From NCBI RefSeq assembly GCF_000349845.1, contig NC_020829.1:124001-188000 (forward strand): DNA of 64,000 nucleotides, in the 5' to 3' direction. Below are positions 19,305-27,534 of the stretch, in pieces. The number at the start of each line of letters is the position of its first letter. Within the stretch, counting starts at the first letter, position 1. Source of the stretch: Pseudomonas sp. ATCC 13867. Its GTDB lineage: Bacteria > Pseudomonadota > Gammaproteobacteria > Pseudomonadales > Pseudomonadaceae. The notes below the pieces were generated by a model, which did no database searches, was not told the origin of the DNA, and worked only from the letters and a program-made list of their open reading frames with translations. The position numbers and the translations under genes are program-made.

Positions 19305-20378
19305 TCAACCTTGTGAGGGGTAGGCCACCGGGCGCTCCATCGCGTCCAGGGTGATCGGGCTGCTGGCGGGCAGCTCGACGCGTTGGGTCGCCGGTGCGCG
19401 GACCCGGTAGTTCACCAGCACCAGCATCAGCAGCAGAAACGCACCGCCGCCGTTGTGCGCCACCGCCACCGGCAGCGGCAGATGCAGCAGCACGTTGCTG
19501 ATGCCCAGGCCGATCTGCAGGGACAGCCCCAGCAGCATCAGCGCGGTGATGCCGATCAGGCCGTGGCGCTGGAGGTTCCAGGCCAGCAGCAGGAGCACCG
19601 CCGTCACGCCCAGCGCGCCCATGCGATGGGTCATGTGGATGGCCGTGCGGGCGTCGCTGTCGAGTTGGCCGCCGAGGTAGTTGGGACCGATATGCTGGGT
19701 GAGGTGGAAACCGTTGGCGAAGTCCATGTTCGGCCACCACTGGCCGTGGCACATCGGCAGGTCGACGCAGGCCACCGCTGCGTAGTTGCTGCTGACCCAG
19801 CCGCCGAGGGCGATCTGTCCGATCACCAGCAACAGGGCGACGGCGGCCAGCGCGCGCAGGCGCGCCGGCAGTTGCAGCGGGGCGAAGGCGCCGGACAGGC
19901 GCAGGCTGAGCAGGAACAGCAGCGACAGCGTGGTGAAGCCACCGAGCAGGTGTGCGGTGACCACCTGCGGCCAGAGCTTGAGGGTGACCGTCCACATACC
20001 GAACGCGGCCTGGGCGATCACCACGCCGAGCAGCAGCAGCGGCAGGCGCAGCGGCTGGCCGTCGCGGCCACGGCGAACCAGCGCATGGATGGCCAGGCCG
20101 AGGATCAGCAGGCCCAGGCTGCCGGCGAAGTAGCGGTGGTTCATTTCGTTCCAGCCCTTCTGCGTCTCCACCGGGGTGTCCGGGAAATGCATCTCGGCAT
20201 GGGCCAACTGCGCTTCGCTGGTCGGCACGTGGACGAAGCCGTAGCAACCGGGCCAGTCCGGGCAGCCGAGGCCGGCGTGGGTCAGGCGGGTGTAGGCGCC
20301 CAGCAGGATCACCACGAAGGCCAGCGCCGTCGCCACGATGGCGATGTAGAAGGCGGGTTTGCGTGTTGCCTGGATCAT
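19305..20378 (-). CDS. ctaA: Heme A synthase (heme O monooxygenase)
   Basis: 357 aa COX15/CtaA protein with eight hydrophobic helices in two related halves. The first half has LGAYTRLTHAGLGCPDWPGCYG, whose paired cysteines are typical, followed by MNHRYFAG. Histidines in VTAHLLGG and the later LTQHIGPNYLGG and IHMTHRMGAL are the likely heme ligands. It oxidises heme O to heme A. It comes directly before ctaB and after the CxxxC membrane protein gene. Confidence 0.95.
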   Translation of the reverse strand: MIQATRKPAFYIAIVATALAFVVILLGAYTRLTHAGLGCPDWPGCYGFVHVPTSEAQLAHAEMHFPDTPVETQKGWNEMNHRYFAGSLGLLILGLAIHALVRRGRDGQPLRLPLLLLGVVIAQAAFGMWTVTLKLWPQVVTAHLLGGFTTLSLLFLLSLRLSGAFAPLQLPARLRALAAVALLLVIGQIALGGWVSSNYAAVACVDLPMCHGQWWPNMDFANGFHLTQHIGPNYLGGQLDSDARTAIHMTHRMGALGVTAVLLLLAWNLQRHGLIGITALMLLGLSLQIGLGISNVLLHLPLPVAVAHNGGGAFLLLMLVLVNYRVRAPATQRVELPASSPITLDAMERPVAYPSQG

Positions 20379-20439
20379 GCGACGCTCCCGGTCTTGTTGT
20401 TGTCGTGGGGCTGGCGATGTCTTAGCCGGCAGGCTCTCG

Positions 20440-21003
20440 TTAACCGATGTTCGAAAGCTTCAGCAGCAACTGCAGGTCCTTGAGGATCGACTTGCCGTCG
20501 GTGCCGGCGTCGTAGCGCAGCACCAGGTTGCCGTGGGGGTCGACGATCCACAGTTGCGGCTGGGCGCCGGTGTGCGGGTTGGGCGTCAGGCCCAGGCGCT
20601 GCAGGCGCGGGTAGTCCTTGTCGAGCAGGCTGGTGAACTCCGCCGGCAGCGGCTTGGCGAAGGCCAGGACGTGTTCGGCGCGGCTGGCTTCGCGGCCCAG
20701 GCCGATGTTGATCTGGCGGGCCAGGTAGACCAGTTGCTGGCAGTCGCTGGCGCAGCTTTCCGGCGCGGTGACCAGCAGTTGCCACTGGTCGCTGGCCTTG
20801 TCGTTCTGCACGCCGAGATCGGCCGGGGTCTGCCCGGTGGCGATCAGGTCGCCGTGGTAGCTGCGGCCTTCCGGCACCCAGAACTGCAGCTTGTACATGG
20901 CGGTGGCGAGCAGCATCGGCCCCAGCACCATGCCGAGGATCAGCAGCAATTGCACACGGCCACGGCGGCGGGCCGAAGGGTCATTCAGGGTCATGGCGGT
21001 CAT
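20440..21003 (-). CDS. Membrane-anchored thioredoxin-like protein with CxxxC motif (oxidase assembly, uncharacterised)
   Basis: 187 aa with a single N-terminal membrane helix (residues ~18-37) and a periplasmic domain. Its ESCASDC at residues 82-88 puts two cysteines four apart (C84, C88), the same spacing as the Sco copper motif. A later LWIVDPHGNLVLRYD resembles the Sco/peroxiredoxin strand that carries the third ligand histidine (PHGN). It overlaps the SURF1 gene by 23 bp and precedes ctaA. PAO1 has an uncharacterised homologue at this place. I infer a Sco-like thiol or copper protein for aa3 oxidase maturation. This has not been demonstrated as far as I know. Confidence 0.75.
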   Translation of the reverse strand: MTAMTLNDPSARRRGRVQLLLILGMVLGPMLLATAMYKLQFWVPEGRSYHGDLIATGQTPADLGVQNDKASDQWQLLVTAPESCASDCQQLVYLARQINIGLGREASRAEHVLAFAKPLPAEFTSLLDKDYPRLQRLGLTPNPHTGAQPQLWIVDPHGNLVLRYDAGTDGKSILKDLQLLLKLSNIG

Positions 21004-21760
21004 GGTCGAAGGTCTCCCGTGCGCGACGGATGCCGAGGTAGAGGTAAAGGGCGGACAGTGCGATGGCCAGGGCGAACCACTGCACGGCGTAGCCGACGTG
21101 GCGCTCCGGAGGCATGGCGACGATCGGCCAGTCGGTGTCGAAGGCGGCGTCGCCCGGCTCCAGGCGGATCTCCAGCGGGCTGCCTTCGCGGCCGAGCTGG
21201 TCCCACAGGAACGGGGCGTCCACCTGGGTAATCAGGCGTGGCCAGCTGGCGAGCGGGGCGCTTGGGCCGGCGGGCGGTGGAACGTAGGTCCAGGCGTCCA
21301 GCAGCAGGTCATGGCTGGGCGTGTCGATCTGCGGCGGTGTGCGACGGTCCGGCCAGGCGACCCAGCCCCGGTTGACCAGCAGCCACTGCTGCCCGACGCG
21401 GTCGAAGAAGGGTTGCAATACCTCGACGCCGGCGCGACCGCCGCGGGTGCGGTTGTCCAGCAGCATGCTGTGTTCGGCGTCGAGCTGGCCCTGCAGGCGC
21501 ACCCGCACATAGCTGCGCGGTGGTTGGCGTTCGAGCTCGGCGACGCTGATCGGGTTCTGCTGGCGCTGGGTTTCGGCGGCGGCGAGCAGGGTGCGCTTTT
21601 CGGCGGCGCGGGAGAGTTGCCAGAAGCCCAGGCCGATCAGCACCGGCAGCAGCGCGAGCACCACCAGCGTCGGCGCGATGCCGGGCCGGAAGGCGCGCGT
21701 GGCGCGGCCTTGCCGTTCTGGATCAGAGCCGTGCTCAGATGCGTGCTGGCTATACTGCAA
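20981..21760 (-). CDS. SURF1 family cytochrome oxidase assembly protein
   Basis: 259 aa from a TTG at 21760 that has GAGGGGG 5-6 nt upstream. The SURF1 pattern is clear: an N-terminal helix with GLGFWQLSRAAEKR, a central periplasmic domain with LLDNRTRGGRAGVEVLQPF and WLLVNRGWV, and a second helix near the C-terminus (YAVQWFALAIALSALYLYLG). SURF1 binds heme A and helps insert it into subunit I. The gene diverges from the small DUF2909 gene with only 44 bp between start codons. Confidence 0.9.
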   Translation of the reverse strand: MQYSQHASEHGSDPERQGRATRAFRPGIAPTLVVLALLPVLIGLGFWQLSRAAEKRTLLAAAETQRQQNPISVAELERQPPRSYVRVRLQGQLDAEHSMLLDNRTRGGRAGVEVLQPFFDRVGQQWLLVNRGWVAWPDRRTPPQIDTPSHDLLLDAWTYVPPPAGPSAPLASWPRLITQVDAPFLWDQLGREGSPLEIRLEPGDAAFDTDWPIVAMPPERHVGYAVQWFALAIALSALYLYLGIRRARETFDHDRHDPE

Positions 21761-21804
21761 GACATCCCCCTCAACCCCAGTCCCCTGCGGACAGGAGGCC
21801 GGTA

Positions 21805-22014
21805 GTGCTCAAAGCTGCGATCGTTCTGTTGTTGCTGGCGACCGTCGTAAGTCTGTTCAGTGGCCTGTTCTTTCTGGTCAAGGACGAAGGCCACGGTTCA
21901 CGGGTGGTCAATGCGCTGACCGTGCGTGTCACCCTCACCGCCCTGACCGTCGCTCTCATCGCCTGGGGTTTCTTCAGCGGCCAACTCGGCAGCTCCGCCC
22001 CCTGGCATTTCTAG
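21805..22014 (+). CDS. DUF2909 twin-transmembrane small protein
   Basis: 69 aa from a GTG at 21805 with a strong AGGAGG 7 nt upstream. The longer open frame back to 21739 lacks a ribosome binding site. It consists of two hydrophobic helices (KAAIVLLLLATVVSLFSGLFFLV and TLTALTVALIAWGFF, listed apart) joined by a basic loop. It is the only + strand gene inside the oxidase locus, sitting between SURF1 and subunit III, as in PAO1. The function is unknown; a role with the oxidase is suggested only by conserved position. Confidence 0.85.
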   Translation: MLKAAIVLLLLATVVSLFSGLFFLVKDEGHGSRVVNALTVRVTLTALTVALIAWGFFSGQLGSSAPWHF

Positions 22015-22030
22015 TTCCGTACTGCTCTTC

Positions 22031-22056
22031 GTAGGAGCGAGCAAGCTCGCTCCTAC
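22031..22056. repeat. Perfectly palindromic REP chimera between convergent genes
   Basis: GTAGGAGCGAGC, AA, then the exact reverse complement. It combines the 5' half of one REP with the 3' half of an inverted one. It lies between the ends of the DUF2909 gene (+) and the subunit III gene (-), where its 12-bp stem could act as a two-way transcript end, although neither side has a T-tract. Confidence 0.85.
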
Positions 22057-22078
22057 AGGTCCCGCAATCCCTCCGGTT

Positions 22079-22966
22079 TCACAGCACGTAAACGAAGATG
22101 AACAGCCCGATCCACACCACGTCGACGAAGTGCCAGTACCAGCTGGCCGCCTCGAAGCCGAAGTGTTTGTCGGCGTCGAAGTGCCCGCGCAGGATGCGGA
22201 TCAGCATGATGCTCAGCATGATCGCGCCGATGGTCACGTGGGCGCCGTGGAAGCCGGTGAGCATGAAGAAGGTCGCGCCGTAGATGCCCGAGCCCAGGGT
22301 CAGGCCCAGCTCGCTGTAGGCCTCGTGGTACTCGTAGGCCTGCAGCACCAGGAAGCAGGCGCCCAGCGCCACGGTCAGCGCCAGCCACAGCTTCAGCGGG
22401 CCGCGATGGTTCTTCTTCAGCGCATGGTGGGCGAAGGTCACGGTGAAGCTGGAGGAGACCAGCAGCAGGGTGTTGATCAGCGGCAGCTTCCACGGATCGA
22501 TCACTTCCCTGGGCGGCGGGAACAGCTTGTTGTCCGGGTTGCTGAGCTGCGGCCAGCCGGTTTCGAACTGCGGCCAGAGCATGTGCGAAATGCCGTGGTG
22601 ACCTTCGCCGCCCAGCCACGGGTTGACGAAGTGGCGCACGTAGAACAGCGCGCCGAAGAAGGCGGCGAAGAACATCACCTCGGAGAAGATGAACCAGCTC
22701 ATGCCCCAGCGGAACGAGCGGTCCATCTGCGGACTGTAGAGCCCGCCGCGGCTTTCCTTGATAACGTTGCCGAACCAGCCGAACAGCATGTACGCCAGGA
22801 TCAACCCGCCGGCGAAGAAGATCCACGGGCCGTGGGAGTGCTCCTTGCCGGCGCTCATGTCGTTCATCCAGGTGCCGACGCCGAACAGCGTCACCAGCAT
22901 GCCGATGGTGGCGATGATCGGCCACTTGCTCTGCGCGGGGACGTAATAGGGATCGTGGGTTGCCAT
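22079..22966 (-). CDS. ctaE: Cytochrome c oxidase subunit III (aa3 type)
   Basis: 295 aa with seven predicted helices and the family-specific WPxxxPxxLPLINTLLLVSSS region and HAxxxxNHRG-like loop (HHALKKNHRG). The N-terminus is MATHDPYYVPAQSKWPI. The C-terminal half shows YEYHEAYSELGLTLGSGIYGA (residues ~212-232) and HGAHVTIGAIML, typical of subunit III. It is encoded 22 bp after ctaG in the same leftward operon. It stabilises subunit I and proton uptake. Confidence 0.96.
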   Translation of the reverse strand: MATHDPYYVPAQSKWPIIATIGMLVTLFGVGTWMNDMSAGKEHSHGPWIFFAGGLILAYMLFGWFGNVIKESRGGLYSPQMDRSFRWGMSWFIFSEVMFFAAFFGALFYVRHFVNPWLGGEGHHGISHMLWPQFETGWPQLSNPDNKLFPPPREVIDPWKLPLINTLLLVSSSFTVTFAHHALKKNHRGPLKLWLALTVALGACFLVLQAYEYHEAYSELGLTLGSGIYGATFFMLTGFHGAHVTIGAIMLSIMLIRILRGHFDADKHFGFEAASWYWHFVDVVWIGLFIFVYVL

Positions 22967-22988
22967 TGTTCTTGTTCTCCTTTGCCCT

Positions 22989-23546
22989 TCAGCGCTCGTT
23001 ACTGGCCACGGGCGGCTTGCGGGCAGTGATGTCGAACAGCGTGTAAGCCAGCGTCAGGTGACGCACATCCTTGGGCAGGTCGCGGTCGACGATGAAGCGC
23101 ACCGGCATTTCGATGCGCTCGCCCGGCTGCAGCACCTGCTGGGTGAAGCAGAAGCATTCGGTCTTGTGGAAGTAGGTGGCCGCCACCGACGGCGCGATGC
23201 TCGGGATCGCCTGGGCGGTCATCGGCTTGTCGGTGGGGTTGCGGGCGACGAACAGCATCTGGTTCACCGCGCCCGGATGCACCACCAACTGGTCCGACTC
23301 GGGGTGGAACTCCCAGACCATGTCGATGTTGTTGTTGGCGACGAACTGGATCTTCACCTCGCGCGACTGATCGACCACCTGGCCGTCGCCCTGGTAGGCG
23401 CTGCCGGAGGTCTTGCCGTTGATGCCCAGTGCCTTGCACATCACGTCGTACAGCGGCACCAGGGCGAAGCCGAAGGCGAACATGGCGACCACGGCTATGA
23501 CCAGCCGGGTCACCAGCTTGCGCGTTTCGATGTTGCCGTCGCTCAT
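22989..23546 (-). CDS. ctaG: Cytochrome c oxidase assembly factor CtaG/Cox11
   Basis: 185 aa with one N-terminal membrane helix and a periplasmic immunoglobulin-like domain. The copper-binding cysteines are in TECFCFTQQVL, the Cox11 CFCF signature. It donates copper to the CuB site of subunit I. It lies between subunits I and III. A REPIN in the 118 bp upstream separates it from ctaD. Confidence 0.95.
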   Translation of the reverse strand: MSDGNIETRKLVTRLVIAVVAMFAFGFALVPLYDVMCKALGINGKTSGSAYQGDGQVVDQSREVKIQFVANNNIDMVWEFHPESDQLVVHPGAVNQMLFVARNPTDKPMTAQAIPSIAPSVAATYFHKTECFCFTQQVLQPGERIEMPVRFIVDRDLPKDVRHLTLAYTLFDITARKPPVASNER

Positions 23547-23563
23547 GGGGCGATTCCTCTACC

Positions 23564-23655
23564 TGTAGGAGCGTGGGGGCGCCTAGCTCTTGCTCGCGAA
23601 CCGCTTGATGCCTTGGCCTCCGGGAGGCCCGTTCGCGAGCAAGCTCGCTCCTACA
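23564..23655. repeat. Asymmetric REPIN between ctaD and ctaG
   Basis: The right copy (23632-23655) is a normal inverted REP. The left copy (23564-23600) starts TGTAGGAGCGTG and ends CTTGCTCGCGAA but has 13 extra bases, GGGGCGCCTAGCT, exactly where the hairpin loop should be. It lies inside the oxidase operon, so it may set the ratio of subunit I/II to downstream products. Confidence 0.85.
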
Positions 23656-23664
23656 CGTTCGTGC

Positions 23665-25260
23665 TTACTTCACTTCCGGAGGGGTGGTGAAGGTGTGGTA
23701 AGGCGCCGGCGAGGGAATGGTCCACTCCAGGCCCTCCGCGCCATCCCACGGCTTGGCCGGTGCCGGCTTGCCGCCCTTGATGCACTTGATGACGATGAAC
23801 AGGAACAGCAACTGCGTGGTACCGAACATGAAGGCGCCGATGGACGAAACCATGTTGAAGTCGGCGAACTGCAGGTTGTAGTCAGGAATCCGCCGCGGCA
23901 TGCCGGCAAGCCCGACGAAGTGCATCGGGAAGAACGCCAGGTTCATGCCGATGAAGCTCATCCAGAAGTGCAGCTTGCCCAGGGTCTCGTCGTACATGTG
24001 GCCGGTCCACTTCGGCAGCCAGTAGTAGGCCGAGGCGAAGATGCCGAAGATCGCGCCGGGCACCAGCACGTAGTGGAAGTGCGCCACCACGAAGTAGGTG
24101 TCCTGGTACTGGAAGTCCGCCGGGGCGATGGCCAGCATCAGCCCGGAGAAGCCGCCGATGGTGAACAGGATGACGAAGGCCACGGCGAACAGCATCGGCG
24201 TCTCGAAGGTCAGCGAGCCCTGCCACATGGTCGACGCCCAGTTGAACACCTTCACCCCGGTGGGCACGGCGATCAGCATGGTCGCGTACATGAAGAACAG
24301 CTCGCCCACCAGCGGGATGCCCACCACGAACATGTGGTGCGCCCACACGACGAAGGACAGGAAGGCGATCGAGGCGGTGGCGTAGACCATCGAGGTGTAG
24401 CCGAACAGCGGCTTGCGGCTGAAGGCCGGGATGATCGAGCTGACGGCGCCGAACGCCGGCAGGATCATGATGTACACCTCGGGGTGGCCGAAGAACCAGA
24501 ACACGTGCTGGAACAGCACCGGGTCGCCGCCGCCGGCCGCGCTGAAGAAGCTGGTGCCGAAGTGGATGTCCATCAGCATCATGGTCACGCAACCGGCCAA
24601 TACCGGCATCACCGCGATCAGCAGGAAGGCGGTGATCAGCCAGGTCCAGACGAACAGCGGCATCTTCATCAGCGTCATGCCCGGGGCGCGCAGGTTGAGG
24701 ATGGTGGCGATCACGTTGATCGCGCCCATGATCGAACTCATGCCCATCAGGTGGATGGCGAAGATGAAGAAGGTCACGCTGTGCGGCGCGAAGGTGGTGG
24801 ACAACGGCGCGTAGAAGGTCCAGCCGAAGTTCGGACCGCCGCCGGGCATGAACAGGGTGCTCACCAGCAGGCCGAAGGCCGCCGGCAGCAGCCAGAAGCT
24901 GAAGTTGTTCATGCGTGGCAGGGCCATGTCCGGCGCGCCGATCATCAGCGGCACCATCCAGTTGGCCAGGCCGACGAAGGCCGGCATCACCGCGCCGAAG
25001 ACCATCACCAGGCCGTGCATGGTGGTCATCTGATTGAAGAACGCCGGCTCGACGATCTGCAGGCCCGGCTGGAACAGTTCGGCGCGGATCACCATGGCGA
25101 ACGAGCCGCCGAGCAGGAAGGCGCAGAAGCTGAACCACAGGTACAGCGTGCCGATGTCCTTGTGGTTGGTGGTCAGTACCCAGCGCATCAGGCCCTTGGC
25201 GGGGCCGTGGTGGTGGTCGCCGGCGTGAGAATGGTCGGGGTGATCGATCACGGCACTCAT
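23665..25260 (-). CDS. ctaD: Cytochrome c oxidase subunit I (aa3 type)
   Basis: 531 aa with twelve helices. The binuclear-centre ligands are visible: HPEVY in WFFGHPEVYIMILPAFG carries the CuB histidine cross-linked to tyrosine. The following VWAHHMFVVG has the next two CuB histidines. YFVVAHFHYVLVPGA holds the heme a3 and heme a histidines. D-pathway features are present in the N-terminal half (GLANWMVPLMIGAPDMALPRMN). It starts at 25260, 10 bp after ctaC. It is the catalytic subunit of the aa3 terminal oxidase. Confidence 0.97.
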   Translation of the reverse strand: MSAVIDHPDHSHAGDHHHGPAKGLMRWVLTTNHKDIGTLYLWFSFCAFLLGGSFAMVIRAELFQPGLQIVEPAFFNQMTTMHGLVMVFGAVMPAFVGLANWMVPLMIGAPDMALPRMNNFSFWLLPAAFGLLVSTLFMPGGGPNFGWTFYAPLSTTFAPHSVTFFIFAIHLMGMSSIMGAINVIATILNLRAPGMTLMKMPLFVWTWLITAFLLIAVMPVLAGCVTMMLMDIHFGTSFFSAAGGGDPVLFQHVFWFFGHPEVYIMILPAFGAVSSIIPAFSRKPLFGYTSMVYATASIAFLSFVVWAHHMFVVGIPLVGELFFMYATMLIAVPTGVKVFNWASTMWQGSLTFETPMLFAVAFVILFTIGGFSGLMLAIAPADFQYQDTYFVVAHFHYVLVPGAIFGIFASAYYWLPKWTGHMYDETLGKLHFWMSFIGMNLAFFPMHFVGLAGMPRRIPDYNLQFADFNMVSSIGAFMFGTTQLLFLFIVIKCIKGGKPAPAKPWDGAEGLEWTIPSPAPYHTFTTPPEVK

Positions 25261-25270
25261 CGCGGCCTCC

Positions 25271-26395
25271 TTATTGTTGTTTCTGCTTGTAGGCGACCAC
25301 TTCCTGCGGGGTCACCATGTCGCCGTCGTCGTTGCCCCAGGCGTTGCGCTCGTAGGTGATCACCGCAGCGATATCCACCTCCGAGAGCTGCTTGCCGAAG
25401 GCCGCCATTGCCGTGCCCTGGACGCCGTTGAACACGGTCTCCAGGTGGTGCTCCTTGGGCCCGGTGACGATCTTCGAGCCCTTGAGCGCCGGGAACATCG
25501 GCGGCATGCCCTGGCCCTCGGCCTGGTGACAGGCGGCGCAGATGGTGTGGTAGACCTTGTCGCCGCGGGCGACCAGCTCTTCCTTCGTCCATTCCTTGCT
25601 GGTCAGCTCCTTGAGCTTGACCGCCTCTTCCTTGCGCTCGGCCAGCCACTTGTCGAAGTCGGGCTTGGACTTCACGTCCACCACGATGGGCATGAAACCG
25701 TGGTCCTTGCCGCACAGCTCGGCGCACTGGCCACGGTAGATGCCGGGCTGGTCGACCTTGGTCCAGGCCTCGTTGACGAAGCCGGGGATGGCGTCGCGCT
25801 TGACCGCGAAGGCCGGCACCCACCAGGAGTGGATCACGTCGCTGGAGGTGACCAGGAAGCGCACCTTGACCCCGGCCGGCAGCACCAGCGGGTTGTCCAC
25901 CTCCAGCAGGTAGTGCTCGTCCTTGTCGGCCTTGTTGTGGATCTGGTCCTGGGGCGTGGCGAGGTTGGAGAAGAACTCCACGTCCTGGCCCAGGTACTTG
26001 TACTGCCACTTCCACTGGTAGCCGGTGACCTGCACGTCCAGCTCGGGCTCCGAGGTGTCGTACATGTGGATCAGCGTCTTGGTGGCCGGGACGGCCATCA
26101 CCACCAGGATCAGGAAGGGAATCACCGTCCAGAGGATTTCCACCGTGGTGCTCTCGTGGAAATGCGCGGGCTGCTGCCCGGTGGACCGGCGATGGACGAG
26201 CATCGACCAGAACATCGCGCCGAAGACGATGATGCCGATGACCACACAGATCCAGAAGATGGTCATGTGCAGGTCGAAGACGTTACGGCTGACTTCCGTC
26301 GCACCGGGGGCCATGTTGACCGTCCAGGCGGCGTTTGCCTGACTGAAAGCCAAGAGCAAAAGGAAGCCCATCCAGACTCGTGGATGTCGCAGCAT
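25271..26395 (-). CDS. ctaC: Cytochrome c oxidase subunit II with fused cytochrome c domain (caa3-like)
   Basis: 374 aa from the ATG at 26395, preceded by AAGGGG 8 nt upstream; the open frame further upstream is not coding. A signal peptide (ending ANA-AW) and two helices are followed by the CuA cupredoxin domain, with H in VIHSWWVPAF and CAELCGKDHGFM (two Cys, Glu, His, Met ligands). A C-terminal cytochrome c domain carries CAACH (in HTICAACHQAEGQ) and a distal methionine in GMPPMFP or GTAMAAF. The fusion lets the enzyme take electrons directly, as in PAO1 CoxB. It is the first gene of the oxidase operon. Confidence 0.96.
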   Translation of the reverse strand: MLRHPRVWMGFLLLLAFSQANAAWTVNMAPGATEVSRNVFDLHMTIFWICVVIGIIVFGAMFWSMLVHRRSTGQQPAHFHESTTVEILWTVIPFLILVVMAVPATKTLIHMYDTSEPELDVQVTGYQWKWQYKYLGQDVEFFSNLATPQDQIHNKADKDEHYLLEVDNPLVLPAGVKVRFLVTSSDVIHSWWVPAFAVKRDAIPGFVNEAWTKVDQPGIYRGQCAELCGKDHGFMPIVVDVKSKPDFDKWLAERKEEAVKLKELTSKEWTKEELVARGDKVYHTICAACHQAEGQGMPPMFPALKGSKIVTGPKEHHLETVFNGVQGTAMAAFGKQLSEVDIAAVITYERNAWGNDDGDMVTPQEVVAYKQKQQ

Positions 26396-26585
26396 TCGGG
26401 TTCCCCTTATCGTTGTTTTTATCCCGCCGGCATAGCGCCCTGGCTGCGATCCCCATTCCAGAGGGATCGAGCCTGAACAAGCCAACGGCCAAGGGAGTGA
26501 CCGCCAAGACAACTTACTTTGACGTCGTACCTCGGCAGCACGCAGAGCAGGCCGGGTCCATCAGGTTTTCGGTGTGTCGAAGCGG

Positions 26586-26613
26586 AGTATAGCCACGGGT
26601 TGCGACATAACAA
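26586..26613 (-). promoter_or_regulatory. Predicted RpoS-type promoter of the aa3 oxidase operon
   Basis: On the minus strand TTGTTA (-35) and TATACT (-10) are 16 bp apart. The -10 reads GCTATACT, matching the sigma-S preference KCTAYRCT at all eight positions. It lies about 190 bp upstream of the ctaC start. The aa3 oxidase of P. aeruginosa is known to be RpoS-dependent and starvation-induced, which agrees. Confidence 0.6.
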
Positions 26614-26701
26614 CGCAGATTAAAAAACCCTGTCTAAAGACCGAAGAGTGATCTCAAAGCCACGGCCGACGCGGCTTTGGAGTACCATGATGGCGGGGTG
26701 A

Positions 26702-26718
26702 TATGCCGGGACGGCATA
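26702..26718. promoter_or_regulatory. Perfect inverted repeat in the ctaC / unknown-gene divergent region
   Basis: TATGCC, GGGAC, GGCATA. It lies 96 bp before the start of the + strand gene at 26814 and about 90 bp upstream of the predicted ctaC promoter, so it could serve either as an operator. The rest of the 418-bp region (26396-26813) holds no gene that I can support. Confidence 0.4.
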
Positions 26719-26813
26719 AACACTTCATGAATATGACAATCGCGTCTTAGCTGCAGCCGGACGCCGGCTAAGGTCTTTCTTCACTTTCCAAAACCCGTTG
26801 TCTTGGAGTTGTC

Positions 26814-27452
26814 ATGAATACCGCTGCGTTGCGTGAGTTGATCCAGAACGCCCATCTGCTCGAGTCCCGTCATGGCCATCTTTCCCGACTGATCCAATCC
26901 CAGCTCGAAGGGCTGCACCCGAGCATCAGTCTGGCCGGAGAAGATGCCAGTGGCACCCTGACACGCTTCGTGCATGCCTATATCGAGCAGGTGCCGGACT
27001 TTCTCGATGCCGCCGCCAGCGTGGCGCGCGAGGCCGGTATCGAGGCGTGGATCAAGCCGGTGCTGAAGCTGGCCGAGCAGTTCTTCCTCACCCCGCCGAC
27101 GCTGCTCGATGGCCACGATGGCCTGGACGCCCTGCTGGACGAGGCCTACCTCGCCCATCGCCTGGTGGAAGAGGTGAACGACCGCTACATAGCCCACTTC
27201 AACCAGCCGCTGATCCCGCTGGACACCACGGTGGCCAACCTGGTGGCGCACCAACTGATCGGCGAGCCGTTCGCCAACCAGCTGGACGAGGCCGTGCACC
27301 ACGCGGTGGACGGTATGCTCGACGACGGCGCCTTCGCCTCGGACGCGGCGCAGAGTTACCGCGCGCGCCTGAACGATCCGCAGGTGGTGATGGCGTGGCA
27401 GCAGTGGCCGTGCCTGTCTCGCCAGTTCGGTGTGGAGCTGCGCCTGCGCTAG
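26814..27452 (+). CDS. Conserved hypothetical protein, helical
   Basis: 212 aa and soluble. It is predicted almost entirely alpha-helical, with no signal peptide, membrane segment or recognised motif. The ATG at 26814 is close behind a GGAG (TTGGAGTTGTC). Codon use is typical of the genome. It diverges from the aa3 oxidase operon and converges with the carbonic anhydrase gene. PAO1 has an uncharacterised homologue in the same place (as I recall, PA0104). No function can be given. Confidence 0.85.
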   Translation: MNTAALRELIQNAHLLESRHGHLSRLIQSQLEGLHPSISLAGEDASGTLTRFVHAYIEQVPDFLDAAASVAREAGIEAWIKPVLKLAEQFFLTPPTLLDGHDGLDALLDEAYLAHRLVEEVNDRYIAHFNQPLIPLDTTVANLVAHQLIGEPFANQLDEAVHHAVDGMLDDGAFASDAAQSYRARLNDPQVVMAWQQWPCLSRQFGVELRLR

Positions 27453-27534
27453 AGCGGCGCGTGGGGACGAGGGGAAGAGCGATGCCGGATGGGGGCCGAC
27501 GGCGCCCGCAAGGCCGCCAGCCCCGGAGGGTGCG

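Noticed and set aside
23590..25359. 589-codon + strand frame antisense to ctaD
   Set aside because: Mirror of the subunit I gene, with extreme histidine/glutamate/glutamine content.
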